NCBI GenBank assembly: GCA_022730285.1
Contig: DZCQ01000007.1
Coordinates: forward strand, 34,138 to 46,703
Direction: 5' to 3'
Length of the DNA: 12,566 nucleotides
Source of the DNA: Flavobacterium psychrophilum
Lineage (GTDB): Bacteria; Bacteroidota; Bacteroidia; Flavobacteriales; Flavobacteriaceae
This document shows positions 1-8,311 of the stretch, one piece after another. The notes beneath the pieces were generated by a model. That model was not told the DNA's origin. It ran no database searches and worked only from the letters and a program-made list of their open reading frames with translations. Within the stretch, counting starts at the first letter, position 1. Each line of letters begins with the position of its first letter. A program made the translations under genes and the position numbers.

Positions 1-56
1 GTTTCAAGTTGTATAAAATGAAACTTTAAACTTTAAACTAAAAAAACAAAATTATA

Positions 57-1112
57 ATGAAAGTAACCATAGACGGTCAAGAAATAGAAGTAGATCCAGG
101 AACAACCATCCTGCAAGCAGCTCGTATGATTGGTGGAGAATCTGTTCCGCCAGCCATGTGTTATTATTCTAAACTAGAAGGAACAGGTGGAAAATGCCGT
201 TGCTGTTTAGTGGACGTTACAAAAGGTAGCGAAGCCGATCCAAGACCAATGCCAAAACTAGTTGCATCATGTGTAACGGGTTGTCAAGACGGTATGGAAA
301 TAGCAAGCACCAAATCAGATCGTGTAAAAGAAGCTCGTAAGGCAGTAACCGAATTTCTTTTAATAAATCACCCATTAGATTGTCCAGTTTGCGACCAAGC
401 TGGTGAATGTGATTTGCAAAATCTAAGCTTCGAACACGGAAAATCGGAAACTCGTTTTATAGAAGAAAAAAGAACTTTCGAACCAGAAGATATTGGTCCT
501 TATATTAAATTGCACATGAATCGTTGTATTGTTTGCCAACGTTGTGTAGAAGTTGCCGATCAATTAACAGATAAAAGAGTTCACGGAGTTTTAAATCGTG
601 GTGATCATTCGCAAATTTCAACATGCGTTTCTGCAGCAATAGATAATGAGTTTTCAGGAAATATGATCGATGTTTGTCCAGTTGGAGCATTAACCGATAA
701 AACTTTCCGTTTCAAATCGAGAGTTTGGTTTAACAAACCTTTCAACGCTCACAGAGAATGTACAACTCCTGGATGTTGTGGAAAAACAACACTTTGGATG
801 TTTGGAAACGAAATACAAAGAGTTACAGCAAGAAAAGATATTTACCACGAAGTAGAAGATTTTATCTGTAACACATGTCGTTTTGACAAAAAAGAAGTTT
901 CTGATTGGGTTATTGAAGGACTAAGAAAATTCGAGAAAGATTCTGTTATCAATCAAAATAAACATTTTGGAAAAACAGAAAAAGTAATAATTAATGCCGA
1001 AAAATTAATACTAGAAGGACGGGAACAAGATCATAAAAAGATAAGTATGGAGTCTATTAGCTACGATGAAAAAATAGACGGAACTCCTCTAAAAAGTCAA
1101 GATAATGAATAG
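57..1112 (+). CDS. nuoG: NADH-quinone oxidoreductase subunit G, short form without molybdopterin-like domain
   Basis: This is the iron-sulfur subunit of respiratory complex I that carries electrons from the NADH module towards NuoI, on the cytoplasmic side of the membrane. The N-terminal ferredoxin domain (about residues 1-80) has 2Fe-2S ligands Cys35, Cys47, Cys50 and Cys72. The His-Cys3 motif HPLDCPVCDQAGEC supplies His105, Cys109, Cys112 and Cys118. The next 4Fe-4S site is Cys157, Cys160, Cys163 and Cys207 (IDVCPVGAL). After residue 230 come Cys235, Cys240, Cys241, Cys271 and Cys274, where longer NuoG proteins begin their molybdopterin-like domain. The protein ends at 351 residues against roughly 700-900 for full-length NuoG. 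From family knowledge, a short form is usual in flavobacteria, so I do not read it as a broken gene. The ATG at 57 is preceded by an A-rich leader, and the ferredoxin domain starts directly at it. The stop overlaps the nuoH start by 8 bases. No end of nuoF is visible in positions 1-56. Confidence 0.95.
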   Translation: MKVTIDGQEIEVDPGTTILQAARMIGGESVPPAMCYYSKLEGTGGKCRCCLVDVTKGSEADPRPMPKLVASCVTGCQDGMEIASTKSDRVKEARKAVTEFLLINHPLDCPVCDQAGECDLQNLSFEHGKSETRFIEEKRTFEPEDIGPYIKLHMNRCIVCQRCVEVADQLTDKRVHGVLNRGDHSQISTCVSAAIDNEFSGNMIDVCPVGALTDKTFRFKSRVWFNKPFNAHRECTTPGCCGKTTLWMFGNEIQRVTARKDIYHEVEDFICNTCRFDKKEVSDWVIEGLRKFEKDSVINQNKHFGKTEKVIINAEKLILEGREQDHKKISMESISYDEKIDGTPLKSQDNE

Positions 1113-2136
1113 TGCGTTTATAATAGAAAAAAGTGTTTTTATTGTTGTAATCTTTGCTTTTACAATGGTAATGGCAATGTATTCTACTTGGGCCGAACGT
1201 AAAGTTGCTGCCTTTTTGCAAGATAGAGTTGGGCCAAACAGAGCAGGTTGGGGCGGATTATTGCAACCACTTGCCGATGGTATGAAACTTTTTGCTAAAG
1301 AAGAATTTGCTCCAAATACTCCAAATAAATTTTTGTTTTATGTTGGCCCTGCAATTGCAATGAGTACCGCATTAATGACAAGTGCGGTAATTCCTTGGGG
1401 AGATAAATTAGAAATTTTTGGCAGAACCGTAATTCTTCAAGCGACAGACATAGATGTTTCATTATTATATGTTTTTGGAGTAGTTTCTATTGGAGTTTAC
1501 GGAATTATGATTGGTGGTTGGGCATCTAATAATAAATTCTCTTTAATGGGAGCAATTAGAGCAGCATCACAAATGGTAAGTTACGAAATTGCAATGGGTT
1601 TGTCTATTATTGCCTTATTAATGATGACTGGCACACTAAGTTTAAAAGAAATTTCAGAACAACAAGAAGGTTGGCATTGGAATGTGTTATACCAGCCATT
1701 AACATTTTTAATTTTCCTTATTTGTGCCTTTGCGGAAACCAACCGAACACCGTTTGACCTAGCAGAATGTGAGTCGGAATTAATTGGTGGATATCATACC
1801 GAATATTCATCAATGAAAATGGGTTTTTATCTATTTGCCGAATATGCTAATATGTTTATATCGGCAACAATTATTTCGGTTTTATTTTTTGGAGGATACA
1901 ACTATCCTGGAATGAGTTGGGTAATACAAAATTGGGGAGTTAATATAGGTAATATAATGGGTATTGGAGCATTATTCATAAAACTATGCTTTTTTATATT
2001 CTTTTTTATGTGGGTTCGATGGACTATTCCTCGGTTTAGATATGACCAATTAATGCATTTAGGCTGGAAAATATTAATTCCATTGTCTGTGCTAAATATT
2101 ATAGTTACTGGCTTTGTTATTTTAGCATTTAAATAA
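1105..2136 (+). CDS. nuoH: NADH-quinone oxidoreductase subunit H
   Basis: NuoH is the membrane subunit that connects the peripheral arm to the proton-pumping arm and forms much of the quinone-binding chamber. The 343 residues match the usual length, with about eight hydrophobic segments. Family signatures are clear: ERKVAAFLQDRVGPNRAG starting at Glu31, and the acidic loop AETNRTPFDLAECESEL with Glu211, followed by GGYHTEYSSMKMG. These charged residues belong to the E-channel that couples quinone chemistry to proton movement in known complex I structures. The ATG lies inside the last codons of nuoG (ATGAATAG, 8-base overlap), so translation is probably coupled. nuoI follows after 6 bases. Confidence 0.97.
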   Translation: MNSAFIIEKSVFIVVIFAFTMVMAMYSTWAERKVAAFLQDRVGPNRAGWGGLLQPLADGMKLFAKEEFAPNTPNKFLFYVGPAIAMSTALMTSAVIPWGDKLEIFGRTVILQATDIDVSLLYVFGVVSIGVYGIMIGGWASNNKFSLMGAIRAASQMVSYEIAMGLSIIALLMMTGTLSLKEISEQQEGWHWNVLYQPLTFLIFLICAFAETNRTPFDLAECESELIGGYHTEYSSMKMGFYLFAEYANMFISATIISVLFFGGYNYPGMSWVIQNWGVNIGNIMGIGALFIKLCFFIFFFMWVRWTIPRFRYDQLMHLGWKILIPLSVLNIIVTGFVILAFK

Positions 2137-2142
2137 AAAAAT

Positions 2143-2688
2143 ATGTCAAATTTGATACAAAACATATCGTTGTCAGGCAATAAAAACCAAGTTTCCAATA
2201 AAGAAATGACATTTTCAGAAAAAATGTATCTTCTTGCAATTGGTAAAGGATTAATTATTACTATAAAACATTTTTTTAGAAAAAAAGCAACCATACAATT
2301 TCCTGAACAAGTTAGAGAAATGAGTCCTGTATATCGAGGAAAACATGTGTTAAAACGGGACGAGCAAGGTAGAGAGAACTGTACAGCTTGTGGTCTTTGT
2401 GCACTTTCTTGTCCAGCAGAAGCAATTACAATGAAAGCAGCAGAACGTAAAAAAGGAGAAGAACATTTGTACCGAGAAGAAAAATATGCCAAAATTTATG
2501 AGATCAACATGTTGCGTTGTATTTTCTGTGGATTGTGTGAAGAAGCTTGTCCAAAAGATGCTATTTATTTAACCATTTCTAAAGAATTAGTTCCAGCACA
2601 ATACCATAGAGAAAATTTTATTTATGGCAAAGATAAGTTAGTAATGCCTCTTGAAATGGCATTAGCAAATACTAAAAAATTAAACTAA
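2143..2688 (+). CDS. nuoI: NADH-quinone oxidoreductase subunit I, 8Fe-8S ferredoxin-type
   Basis: NuoI carries the two 4Fe-4S clusters N6a and N6b, which pass electrons to the last cluster, N2, and then to quinone. Two classical motifs are present: Cys80, Cys83, Cys86, Cys90-Pro (NCTACGLCALSCP) and Cys126, Cys129, Cys132, Cys136-Pro (RCIFCGLCEEACP). By the usual ligand swap, the last cysteine of each motif completes the other cluster. The 181 residues fit the family. The N-terminal 60 residues hold an amphipathic stretch (KGLIITIKHFFRK) expected to lie on the membrane surface near NuoH. The gene lies 6 bases after nuoH and 2 bases before nuoJ. The sequence between and around the motifs is very conserved in flavobacteria, from memory of the family. 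Confidence 0.97.
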   Translation: MSNLIQNISLSGNKNQVSNKEMTFSEKMYLLAIGKGLIITIKHFFRKKATIQFPEQVREMSPVYRGKHVLKRDEQGRENCTACGLCALSCPAEAITMKAAERKKGEEHLYREEKYAKIYEINMLRCIFCGLCEEACPKDAIYLTISKELVPAQYHRENFIYGKDKLVMPLEMALANTKKLN

Positions 2689-2690
2689 AC

Positions 2691-3206
2691 ATGAGCAGTA
2701 TTCTTATAATATTCTACTTTTTAGCTGCTATTACACTAGCAACTGGATTTTTAACAGTGATTAGCAAAAATCCTATCCACAGTGCCATCTATTTAATTCT
2801 TTGTTTTTTTTCAATAACAGGACATTATCTACTATTTAACGCACAATTTCTTGCAATTGTCAATATTGTTGTGTATGCTGGAGCAATCATGGTTTTAATG
2901 CTATTCACCATAATGCTAATGAATTTAAATAAAGAAAGCGAAAAACATAAAAAAATAGGGGCGCAAATTGCAGCAGCTTTTTCCTTCGGATTACTTTGTG
3001 TAACTATGCTGGCCGTATTTATAAAAACAATGCCAATTATAACAACATACAATAATAGTGGAAAAGATTACCAATCCATCAAAGTATTAGGACAAGTGTT
3101 ACTAAACGAATACATGGTTCCGTTTGAATTTGCATCGGTTTTACTACTAACCTCTATGATTGGAGTAGTGTTATTGTCTAAAAAAGAAAAAACATCTAAT
3201 GAATAA
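2691..3206 (+). CDS. nuoJ: NADH-quinone oxidoreductase subunit J
   Basis: NuoJ is a small membrane subunit between NuoH and the antiporter-like subunits. The 171 residues contain about five hydrophobic helices. The third includes the conserved [14 protein letters not shown] segment, which holds the tyrosine and the glycine-rich region that forms a pi-bulge in known structures. The N-terminal region shows the usual [15 protein letters not shown] signature. The gene starts 2 bases after the nuoI stop and overlaps nuoK by 8 bases (ATGAATAA), the same arrangement as at the nuoG/nuoH junction. The charged tail KKEKTSNE is short, and nothing looks truncated. Confidence 0.96.
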   Translation: MSSILIIFYFLAAITLATGFLTVISKNPIHSAIYLILCFFSITGHYLLFNAQFLAIVNIVVYAGAIMVLMLFTIMLMNLNKESEKHKKIGAQIAAAFSFGLLCVTMLAVFIKTMPIITTYNNSGKDYQSIKVLGQVLLNEYMVPFEFASVLLLTSMIGVVLLSKKEKTSNE

Positions 3207-3519
3207 TATTTTACAAGAAATAGGAATAGAAAACTATATTTTTTTGAGCGTACTGCTCTTTTGTATTGGCGTTTTTGGCGTTTTGTATAGAAAAAATGCT
3301 ATAATCGTGTTCATGTCTATAGAAATTATGCTAAGTGCTGTCAATTTGCTTTTTGTGGCTTTTTCGACACTCCACCAAGATGCACAAGGTCAAATATTTG
3401 TGTTTTTCTCTATGGCTGTTGCAGCGGCAGAGGTAGCTGTAGGTTTGGCAATATTAGTTTCTATTTACAGAAATATAAATTCTATAGATGTTGATGTATT
3501 AAAAAACTTGAAAGGCTAA
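3199..3519 (+). CDS. nuoK: NADH-quinone oxidoreductase subunit K
   Basis: NuoK is a three-helix membrane subunit of the proton-transfer path, related to MrpC of Na+/H+ antiporters. The 106 residues fit the family. The two intramembrane glutamates expected for coupling are visible: Glu42 in [13 protein letters not shown] and Glu78 in [13 protein letters not shown], matching Glu36 and Glu72 of the E. coli subunit. The start lies within the last codons of nuoJ, and nuoL begins 4 bases after the stop, so the gene is embedded in one translation-coupled block. Confidence 0.97.
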   Translation: MNNILQEIGIENYIFLSVLLFCIGVFGVLYRKNAIIVFMSIEIMLSAVNLLFVAFSTLHQDAQGQIFVFFSMAVAAAEVAVGLAILVSIYRNINSIDVDVLKNLKG

Positions 3520-3523
3520 CACT

Positions 3524-5407
3524 ATGGAAAAATATATTGCTACAATACTACTATTCGTACCATTAGCAGGATTCTTATTTAGTTTGTTTGTTGGAAAAAA
3601 AATAAACAAATTTGTAATAGGAACTATTTCTACTGGGACTATTTTGGTTTCGTTTGTACTCTCTTTATACCTTTTTGGATACATTTCGTCTAGTAATGAA
3701 TCTATAAAAGTAAATTTATTTGAATGGTTTTCCTTTGAAAGTTTTAAAATCAACTTTTCTTTTTTAATAGATAAATTGTCTATAATATGGTTGCTTTTTG
3801 TAACAGGAATAGCCACATTAATACACATGTATTCTATAAGCTATATGCAAGAAGACAAACGGTTTTCCATGTTTTTTGCTTACATGAATTTGTTTGTGTT
3901 TTTCATGTTGCTTTTAGTAATGGGAAGTAATTTATTGCTATTGTTTATTGGCTGGGAAGGTGTAGGACTTTCCTCTTACTTGCTTATAGGTTTTTGGTAT
4001 GAAAATAATGAAAACAATAATGCTGCGAAAAAGGCTTTTATTATGAATAGAATTGGAGATTTAGGATTGTTAATTGGCATATTCACACTTGCCTATTTAT
4101 TTAACAGCTTAGATTACACAACACTTCAAACTGCTATAGCAAGTAGCACAAGCAATTTGTCTATTCCCTTGATTACTCTTGCAGCTTTGGGTTTGTTAGT
4201 TGGAGCATTAGGAAAATCAGCACAAATACCATTATACACTTGGCTACCAGATGCCATGGCAGGACCAACTCCTGTTTCGGCGTTAATACATGCGGCAACA
4301 ATGGTAACGGCAGGAATTTACCTAATTACTAGAATGCATTTTTTATTTGAGATTAGTCCAAACATACAATTTCTAATAACAATTATAGGTACCATTACTG
4401 CTGTATTAGCAGCAACAATTGGATTGATGCAAAATGACATTAAAAAGATACTTGCTTATTCTACTGTTTCACAATTAGGTTTAATGTTTATTGCTTTGGG
4501 GTTTGGTGCTTATGAAGCGGCTGTTTTTCATGTAATTACACATGCGTTCTTTAAAGCTTGCTTATTTCTTGGGGCAGGTTCCGTAATACACGCTATGGCT
4601 GGAGAACAAGATATACGAAAAATGGGGGGATTAAAAGCAAAAATGCCTATTACATTTTGGACTATGATGCTTTCTGGATTAGCAATTTCTGGAATTTTTC
4701 CGTTAGCAGGGTTTTGGTCTAAAGATGAAATATTAATGGTTGCTTTTCAAAAAAATAAATCGGTTTGGGTATTGGCATCAATTGCATCAATTATGACTGC
4801 TTTTTATATGTTTAGGCTTCTTTTTTTAACATTTTTTAATACTTTTAGAGGAACAGAAGTACAAAAAAATCATTTGCATGAAAGCCCTAAAAACATGACT
4901 ATTCCTTTGGTAATTTTAGCAATACTGGCAACTATTGGTGGAGTTATTAATTTGCCAGGTAGCAATTGGTTATCGACTTTTTTATCTCCTATCTTAACAG
5001 AAAAAGGTTCCGAGCTACACCACTTTGGAATGCAAGAATATTTGTTAATGGGGATTGCAATGGCTGGTGCAGTGGTTGGAATATATAGTGCATATTTCAA
5101 ATTTAACAAAAAACACGAAATTCCATTATTAGACACAGAAATGAAAGGAATTTCTAAAATAATATATCATAAATTTTATATAGATGAAATATACGATGCT
5201 TTCATTGTAAACCCTTTGGAAATGCTATCGCATTTTTTACGAAGATATATAGAAACAAATTTATCAGAATTTATTTTTTCTTCTGGAAATTTCATGAGTT
5301 TTATCGGAAATAAAGGAAAATGTATCCAGAATGGAAGTATTGGACTATATTTATTGTTTTTTGTTTTAGGAATAGCATCTATTCTATTATATTTATTTTT
5401 AGCCTAA
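3524..5407 (+). CDS. nuoL: NADH-quinone oxidoreductase subunit L, antiporter-like
   Basis: NuoL is the most distal of the three antiporter-like proton-pumping subunits of complex I. The protein has 627 residues, many hydrophobic helices, and the typical C-terminal extension that forms the long lateral helix along the membrane arm. Key residues are present: Glu145 in GWEGVGLSSYLLIGFWY, Lys231 in GKSAQIPLYTWLPDAMAGP, and Lys344 in HAFFKACLFLGAGSVIHA. The first two motifs form the paired Glu/Lys of the proton channel, and Lys344 belongs to the central lysine path. The C-terminus (after about residue 530) contains the KFYIDEIYDAFIVNPL segment typical of the lateral helix region. The gap to nuoM is 13 bases. 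Confidence 0.97.
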   Translation: MEKYIATILLFVPLAGFLFSLFVGKKINKFVIGTISTGTILVSFVLSLYLFGYISSSNESIKVNLFEWFSFESFKINFSFLIDKLSIIWLLFVTGIATLIHMYSISYMQEDKRFSMFFAYMNLFVFFMLLLVMGSNLLLLFIGWEGVGLSSYLLIGFWYENNENNNAAKKAFIMNRIGDLGLLIGIFTLAYLFNSLDYTTLQTAIASSTSNLSIPLITLAALGLLVGALGKSAQIPLYTWLPDAMAGPTPVSALIHAATMVTAGIYLITRMHFLFEISPNIQFLITIIGTITAVLAATIGLMQNDIKKILAYSTVSQLGLMFIALGFGAYEAAVFHVITHAFFKACLFLGAGSVIHAMAGEQDIRKMGGLKAKMPITFWTMMLSGLAISGIFPLAGFWSKDEILMVAFQKNKSVWVLASIASIMTAFYMFRLLFLTFFNTFRGTEVQKNHLHESPKNMTIPLVILAILATIGGVINLPGSNWLSTFLSPILTEKGSELHHFGMQEYLLMGIAMAGAVVGIYSAYFKFNKKHEIPLLDTEMKGISKIIYHKFYIDEIYDAFIVNPLEMLSHFLRRYIETNLSEFIFSSGNFMSFIGNKGKCIQNGSIGLYLLFFVLGIASILLYLFLA

Positions 5408-5420
5408 CAAATCATTTATA

Positions 5421-6860
5421 ATGAACGTATCAATTATACTTATTTTATTACTAATAGGGAGTTTTTCCACTTATTTTTTAGGAAATAAATTAGCAAAAAA
5501 AACAGCCTTGTTTTTTAGCATTTCTTCGGGAGTAGCCTCTTTTTATATCTTAAAACAGCACTATTTGGGGGTGAATACAGATTTGATTTTAAATTGGATA
5601 ACTAATCCAAATTTATTTTTTGCATTAAGAGTAGATGGATTATCTATTGTCATGGTTTTATTAACCACAGTACTTAGCGGTTTAATTATTCTTTCTTCAT
5701 TTGGCAACAAATACAACAATAGCAAAACATTTTATTCTTTAGTTTTATTTATGTCTTTTGCAATGGTTGGAACATTTTTAAGTGCCGATGCATTTTTGTA
5801 TTATATCTTTTGGGAGTTATCGTTACTACCAATATATTTTATAGCATTAATTTGGGGGAATGACTCTGTCGAGAATCGTAAAAAAGCAATAATTAAATTC
5901 TTTATTTACACCCTTGCAGGATCTCTATTCATGCTTGTTTCGTTCATGTATCTATTCCAGAAAGCAGGCAGTTTAATGATTGGTGATTTGTATGCTATAA
6001 AATTAACCGAACAAGAACAGTTATGGGTATTTTTAGGACTATTTATGGCATATGCAGTTAAGATTCCTATTTTTCCATTTCATACTTGGCAAGCATCTAT
6101 GTACCAGAAATCTCCAGCAGTTGGAACAATGCTTTTGGCAGGGATTATGTTAAAAATGGGCTTGTACTCTATTATTCGTTGGCAATTGCCAATAGCTCCA
6201 ATAGCAGCAAGAACCTATATGTATGTATTTATTTCACTTGGTATTTTAGGTGTAATTTATGGTTCTATAATAGCATTAAAGCAACGAAATATTAAAAAAC
6301 TATTAGCCTACTCTTCCTTAGCACACGTGGGGCTAATAGCTGCAGGAATTTACACACTTACACTAGATGGAATTAGAGGAGCTGTTCTTCAAATGATTGC
6401 ACATGGAGTGGTGGTAGTTGGGTTGTTTTTTGCAGTAGAAGTTATTGAGAGAAGATTCAATACTCAAGAAATTTCAAAAATGGGAGGAATTAGACTTCAA
6501 GATTCTAGATTTGCTTCCATGTTTCTAATTATAATGTTAGCATCTATTGCTTTGCCAGGAACATTTAATTTTATTAGTGAATTTACGATTTTATATAGCT
6601 TATTCAGTGTAAATATATGGCTTGGTGTTCTTGCAGGAACTACCGTTATATTTGGAGCAGTTTATATGCTCAAGATGTTCCAAGAAGTGATGTTGGGGGA
6701 CACAAATACTTCCAATTTTAAAAAAATAACATTCTCAGAAGGCATCGTTTTTATAATACTAATTGTGTTATTACTGTTTTTTGGGTTGTATCCAAAACCA
6801 ATATTGGATTTAGTTTCTCCACCACTTATAGACATAGTAAGAAGAATATCTATTTATTAA
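5421..6860 (+). CDS. nuoM: NADH-quinone oxidoreductase subunit M, antiporter-like
   Basis: NuoM is the middle antiporter-like proton pump of complex I. The 479 residues form about 14 hydrophobic helices. Channel residues are visible: Glu132 in FWELSLLPIYFIALIWG, Lys214 in AVKIPIFPFHTW, and Lys245 in GIMLKMGLYSIIRW. The later RNIKKLLAYSSLAHVG block is also typical. One departure is the segment after HTW: it reads QASMYQKSP where many NuoM proteins have a proline-aspartate pair (LPDAH, or QPD in Bacteroidota). This could be a lineage variant. The family assignment is not in doubt. A 66-base gap separates the gene from nuoN. Confidence 0.96.
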   Translation: MNVSIILILLLIGSFSTYFLGNKLAKKTALFFSISSGVASFYILKQHYLGVNTDLILNWITNPNLFFALRVDGLSIVMVLLTTVLSGLIILSSFGNKYNNSKTFYSLVLFMSFAMVGTFLSADAFLYYIFWELSLLPIYFIALIWGNDSVENRKKAIIKFFIYTLAGSLFMLVSFMYLFQKAGSLMIGDLYAIKLTEQEQLWVFLGLFMAYAVKIPIFPFHTWQASMYQKSPAVGTMLLAGIMLKMGLYSIIRWQLPIAPIAARTYMYVFISLGILGVIYGSIIALKQRNIKKLLAYSSLAHVGLIAAGIYTLTLDGIRGAVLQMIAHGVVVVGLFFAVEVIERRFNTQEISKMGGIRLQDSRFASMFLIIMLASIALPGTFNFISEFTILYSLFSVNIWLGVLAGTTVIFGAVYMLKMFQEVMLGDTNTSNFKKITFSEGIVFIILIVLLLFFGLYPKPILDLVSPPLIDIVRRISIY

Positions 6861-6926
6861 ATAAGTTTTACAATTGCAAAATAAGGCAAGCACCTTTTTT
6901 TCAAAATTATAATATAAAAATAGCAC

Positions 6927-8300
6927 ATGAACACATTAATAGCAATATCTGGATTAGGAATTTTAATTTTAATTTTAGAAATTTTTAATGCCCGCAAATT
7001 TATTATTCCAATCGTTGTTTTAGCACTATTAAGTATTTTGGCATATACCATTTCACCTTACAATTTTCTTAAAAAATATGATGGGGACATGATTAATGTT
7101 ACAAAATTTTCAGTAGCATTTTCAAGTTTATTCATACTTATTTCCATCTTTATTATTATTTTAGGGCAAGAGTTTTACAAAAATCACGTATCTAAAATTT
7201 CCGATTATATAGCAATAAAAATATTCTTGCTTGCGGGTGCTGTAGCCATGGTTTCGTTCGGAAATTTGGCAATGTTTTTTTTAGGGATTGAAGTGTTATC
7301 TATATCCTTATACATTTTAGCAGCAAGCAATAGAGTAAGTTTAAAAAGTAATGAAGCAGGCATGAAATACTTCTTAATGGGCTCGTTTGCTTCTGCTGTA
7401 CTCCTTTTTGGAATAAGCCTAATTTATGGAGCAACAGGAAGTTTTGACCTAAAAACTATAAATTTGGTTATACACACACAAAACTATCCACAATGGTATT
7501 ATGTTGGGATTATATTAGTGCTAATAGGAATGCTTTTTAAGATTTCAGCAGTTCCATTTCATTTTTGGGCAGCAGATGTATATGAAGGTTCACCTACTCT
7601 AACAACAACAACAATGAGTACCTTGGCAAAAATAGTAGCCATGGCAACGTTATTTAAATTGATAACCAACTTATTACCTGTTCAAAAACACTCATTTCAA
7701 ATAGTAATTGTTAGTATTGCAATAACTTCTATGATGCTAGGAAGTATTATGGCATTGCAGCAAAATAATGTTAAAAGGCTAATTGCTTTTTCTGGAGTAT
7801 CACACGCAGGATTTATGCTAACAAGCCTTTTGCTAGTAAATAATGCAGCCGAAATACTATTTTACTATGCCACAGCCTATGCATTAGCAGGAATTGCTTT
7901 TTTTGCAGTGATTTTATTTGTAACCAATCAAAAAGAAAATGAAACGATAGATTGCTTTGATGGTTTTGGTAAAACAAATCCATTATTAGCGGCAATACTC
8001 ACAACCTCTTTATTGTCTATGGCTGGAATTCCAATACTTGGAGGCTTTTTTGCTAAGTTTTTTCTGTTAAACCAACTAATCCAATCTGAATGGATAATAG
8101 TTGTTATCTTTGCAGTAATAAGTTCTATTATTAGTGTCGGTTTTTATTTTAAATTAATTATAGCAATGTACACAAAAACAAGTGTAATTAGTTTGCCTAA
8201 ACAACCCTTTTGGTACAAAATAGTAGCAATAATTAGCATTGCATTAGTAATTATTATAGGACTTTTCCCAAATTTTATTTTAAATGTTTTAGCTAATTAA
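6927..8300 (+). CDS. nuoN: NADH-quinone oxidoreductase subunit N, antiporter-like
   Basis: NuoN is the antiporter-like subunit closest to NuoK and NuoJ and the third proton pump of complex I. The 457 residues contain about 14 hydrophobic helices. Conserved channel residues are Glu122 in LGIEVLSISLYILA, Lys205 in FKISAVPFHFWAADVYEGSP, and Lys235 in MSTLAKIVAMATLF, followed by NVKRLIAFSGVSHAGF. The ATG at 6927 puts the first hydrophobic helix directly at the N-terminus, as expected. The preceding 66 bases are the largest spacer in the nuo block; I saw no convincing promoter or terminator in them. A peptidase gene follows after 11 bases. Confidence 0.96.
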   Translation: MNTLIAISGLGILILILEIFNARKFIIPIVVLALLSILAYTISPYNFLKKYDGDMINVTKFSVAFSSLFILISIFIIILGQEFYKNHVSKISDYIAIKIFLLAGAVAMVSFGNLAMFFLGIEVLSISLYILAASNRVSLKSNEAGMKYFLMGSFASAVLLFGISLIYGATGSFDLKTINLVIHTQNYPQWYYVGIILVLIGMLFKISAVPFHFWAADVYEGSPTLTTTTMSTLAKIVAMATLFKLITNLLPVQKHSFQIVIVSIAITSMMLGSIMALQQNNVKRLIAFSGVSHAGFMLTSLLLVNNAAEILFYYATAYALAGIAFFAVILFVTNQKENETIDCFDGFGKTNPLLAAILTTSLLSMAGIPILGGFFAKFFLLNQLIQSEWIIVVIFAVISSIISVGFYFKLIIAMYTKTSVISLPKQPFWYKIVAIISIALVIIIGLFPNFILNVLAN

Positions 8301-8311
8301 ATTGGTATAAT

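Noticed and set aside
21..39. Short tandem repeat aaactttaaactttaaact upstream of nuoG
   Set aside because: It has fewer than three copies of a 7-base AT-rich unit in a short spacer, which is easily a chance event in this DNA.
57..1112. NuoG as a truncated pseudogene
   Set aside because: All ligands for three iron-sulfur clusters are intact, the stop overlaps nuoH neatly, and short NuoG is known in flavobacteria.
1902..2492. A 196-residue open frame on the minus strand across nuoH/nuoI
   Set aside because: It lies antisense to two well-conserved genes, and its composition is that of a shadow frame.
6861..6926. Internal promoter or attenuator in the nuoM-nuoN gap
   Set aside because: I found no TAnnTTTG-type -7 element at proper distance from a TTG-type -33 element and no stable hairpin. 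The T run at 6894-6901 has no stem before it.
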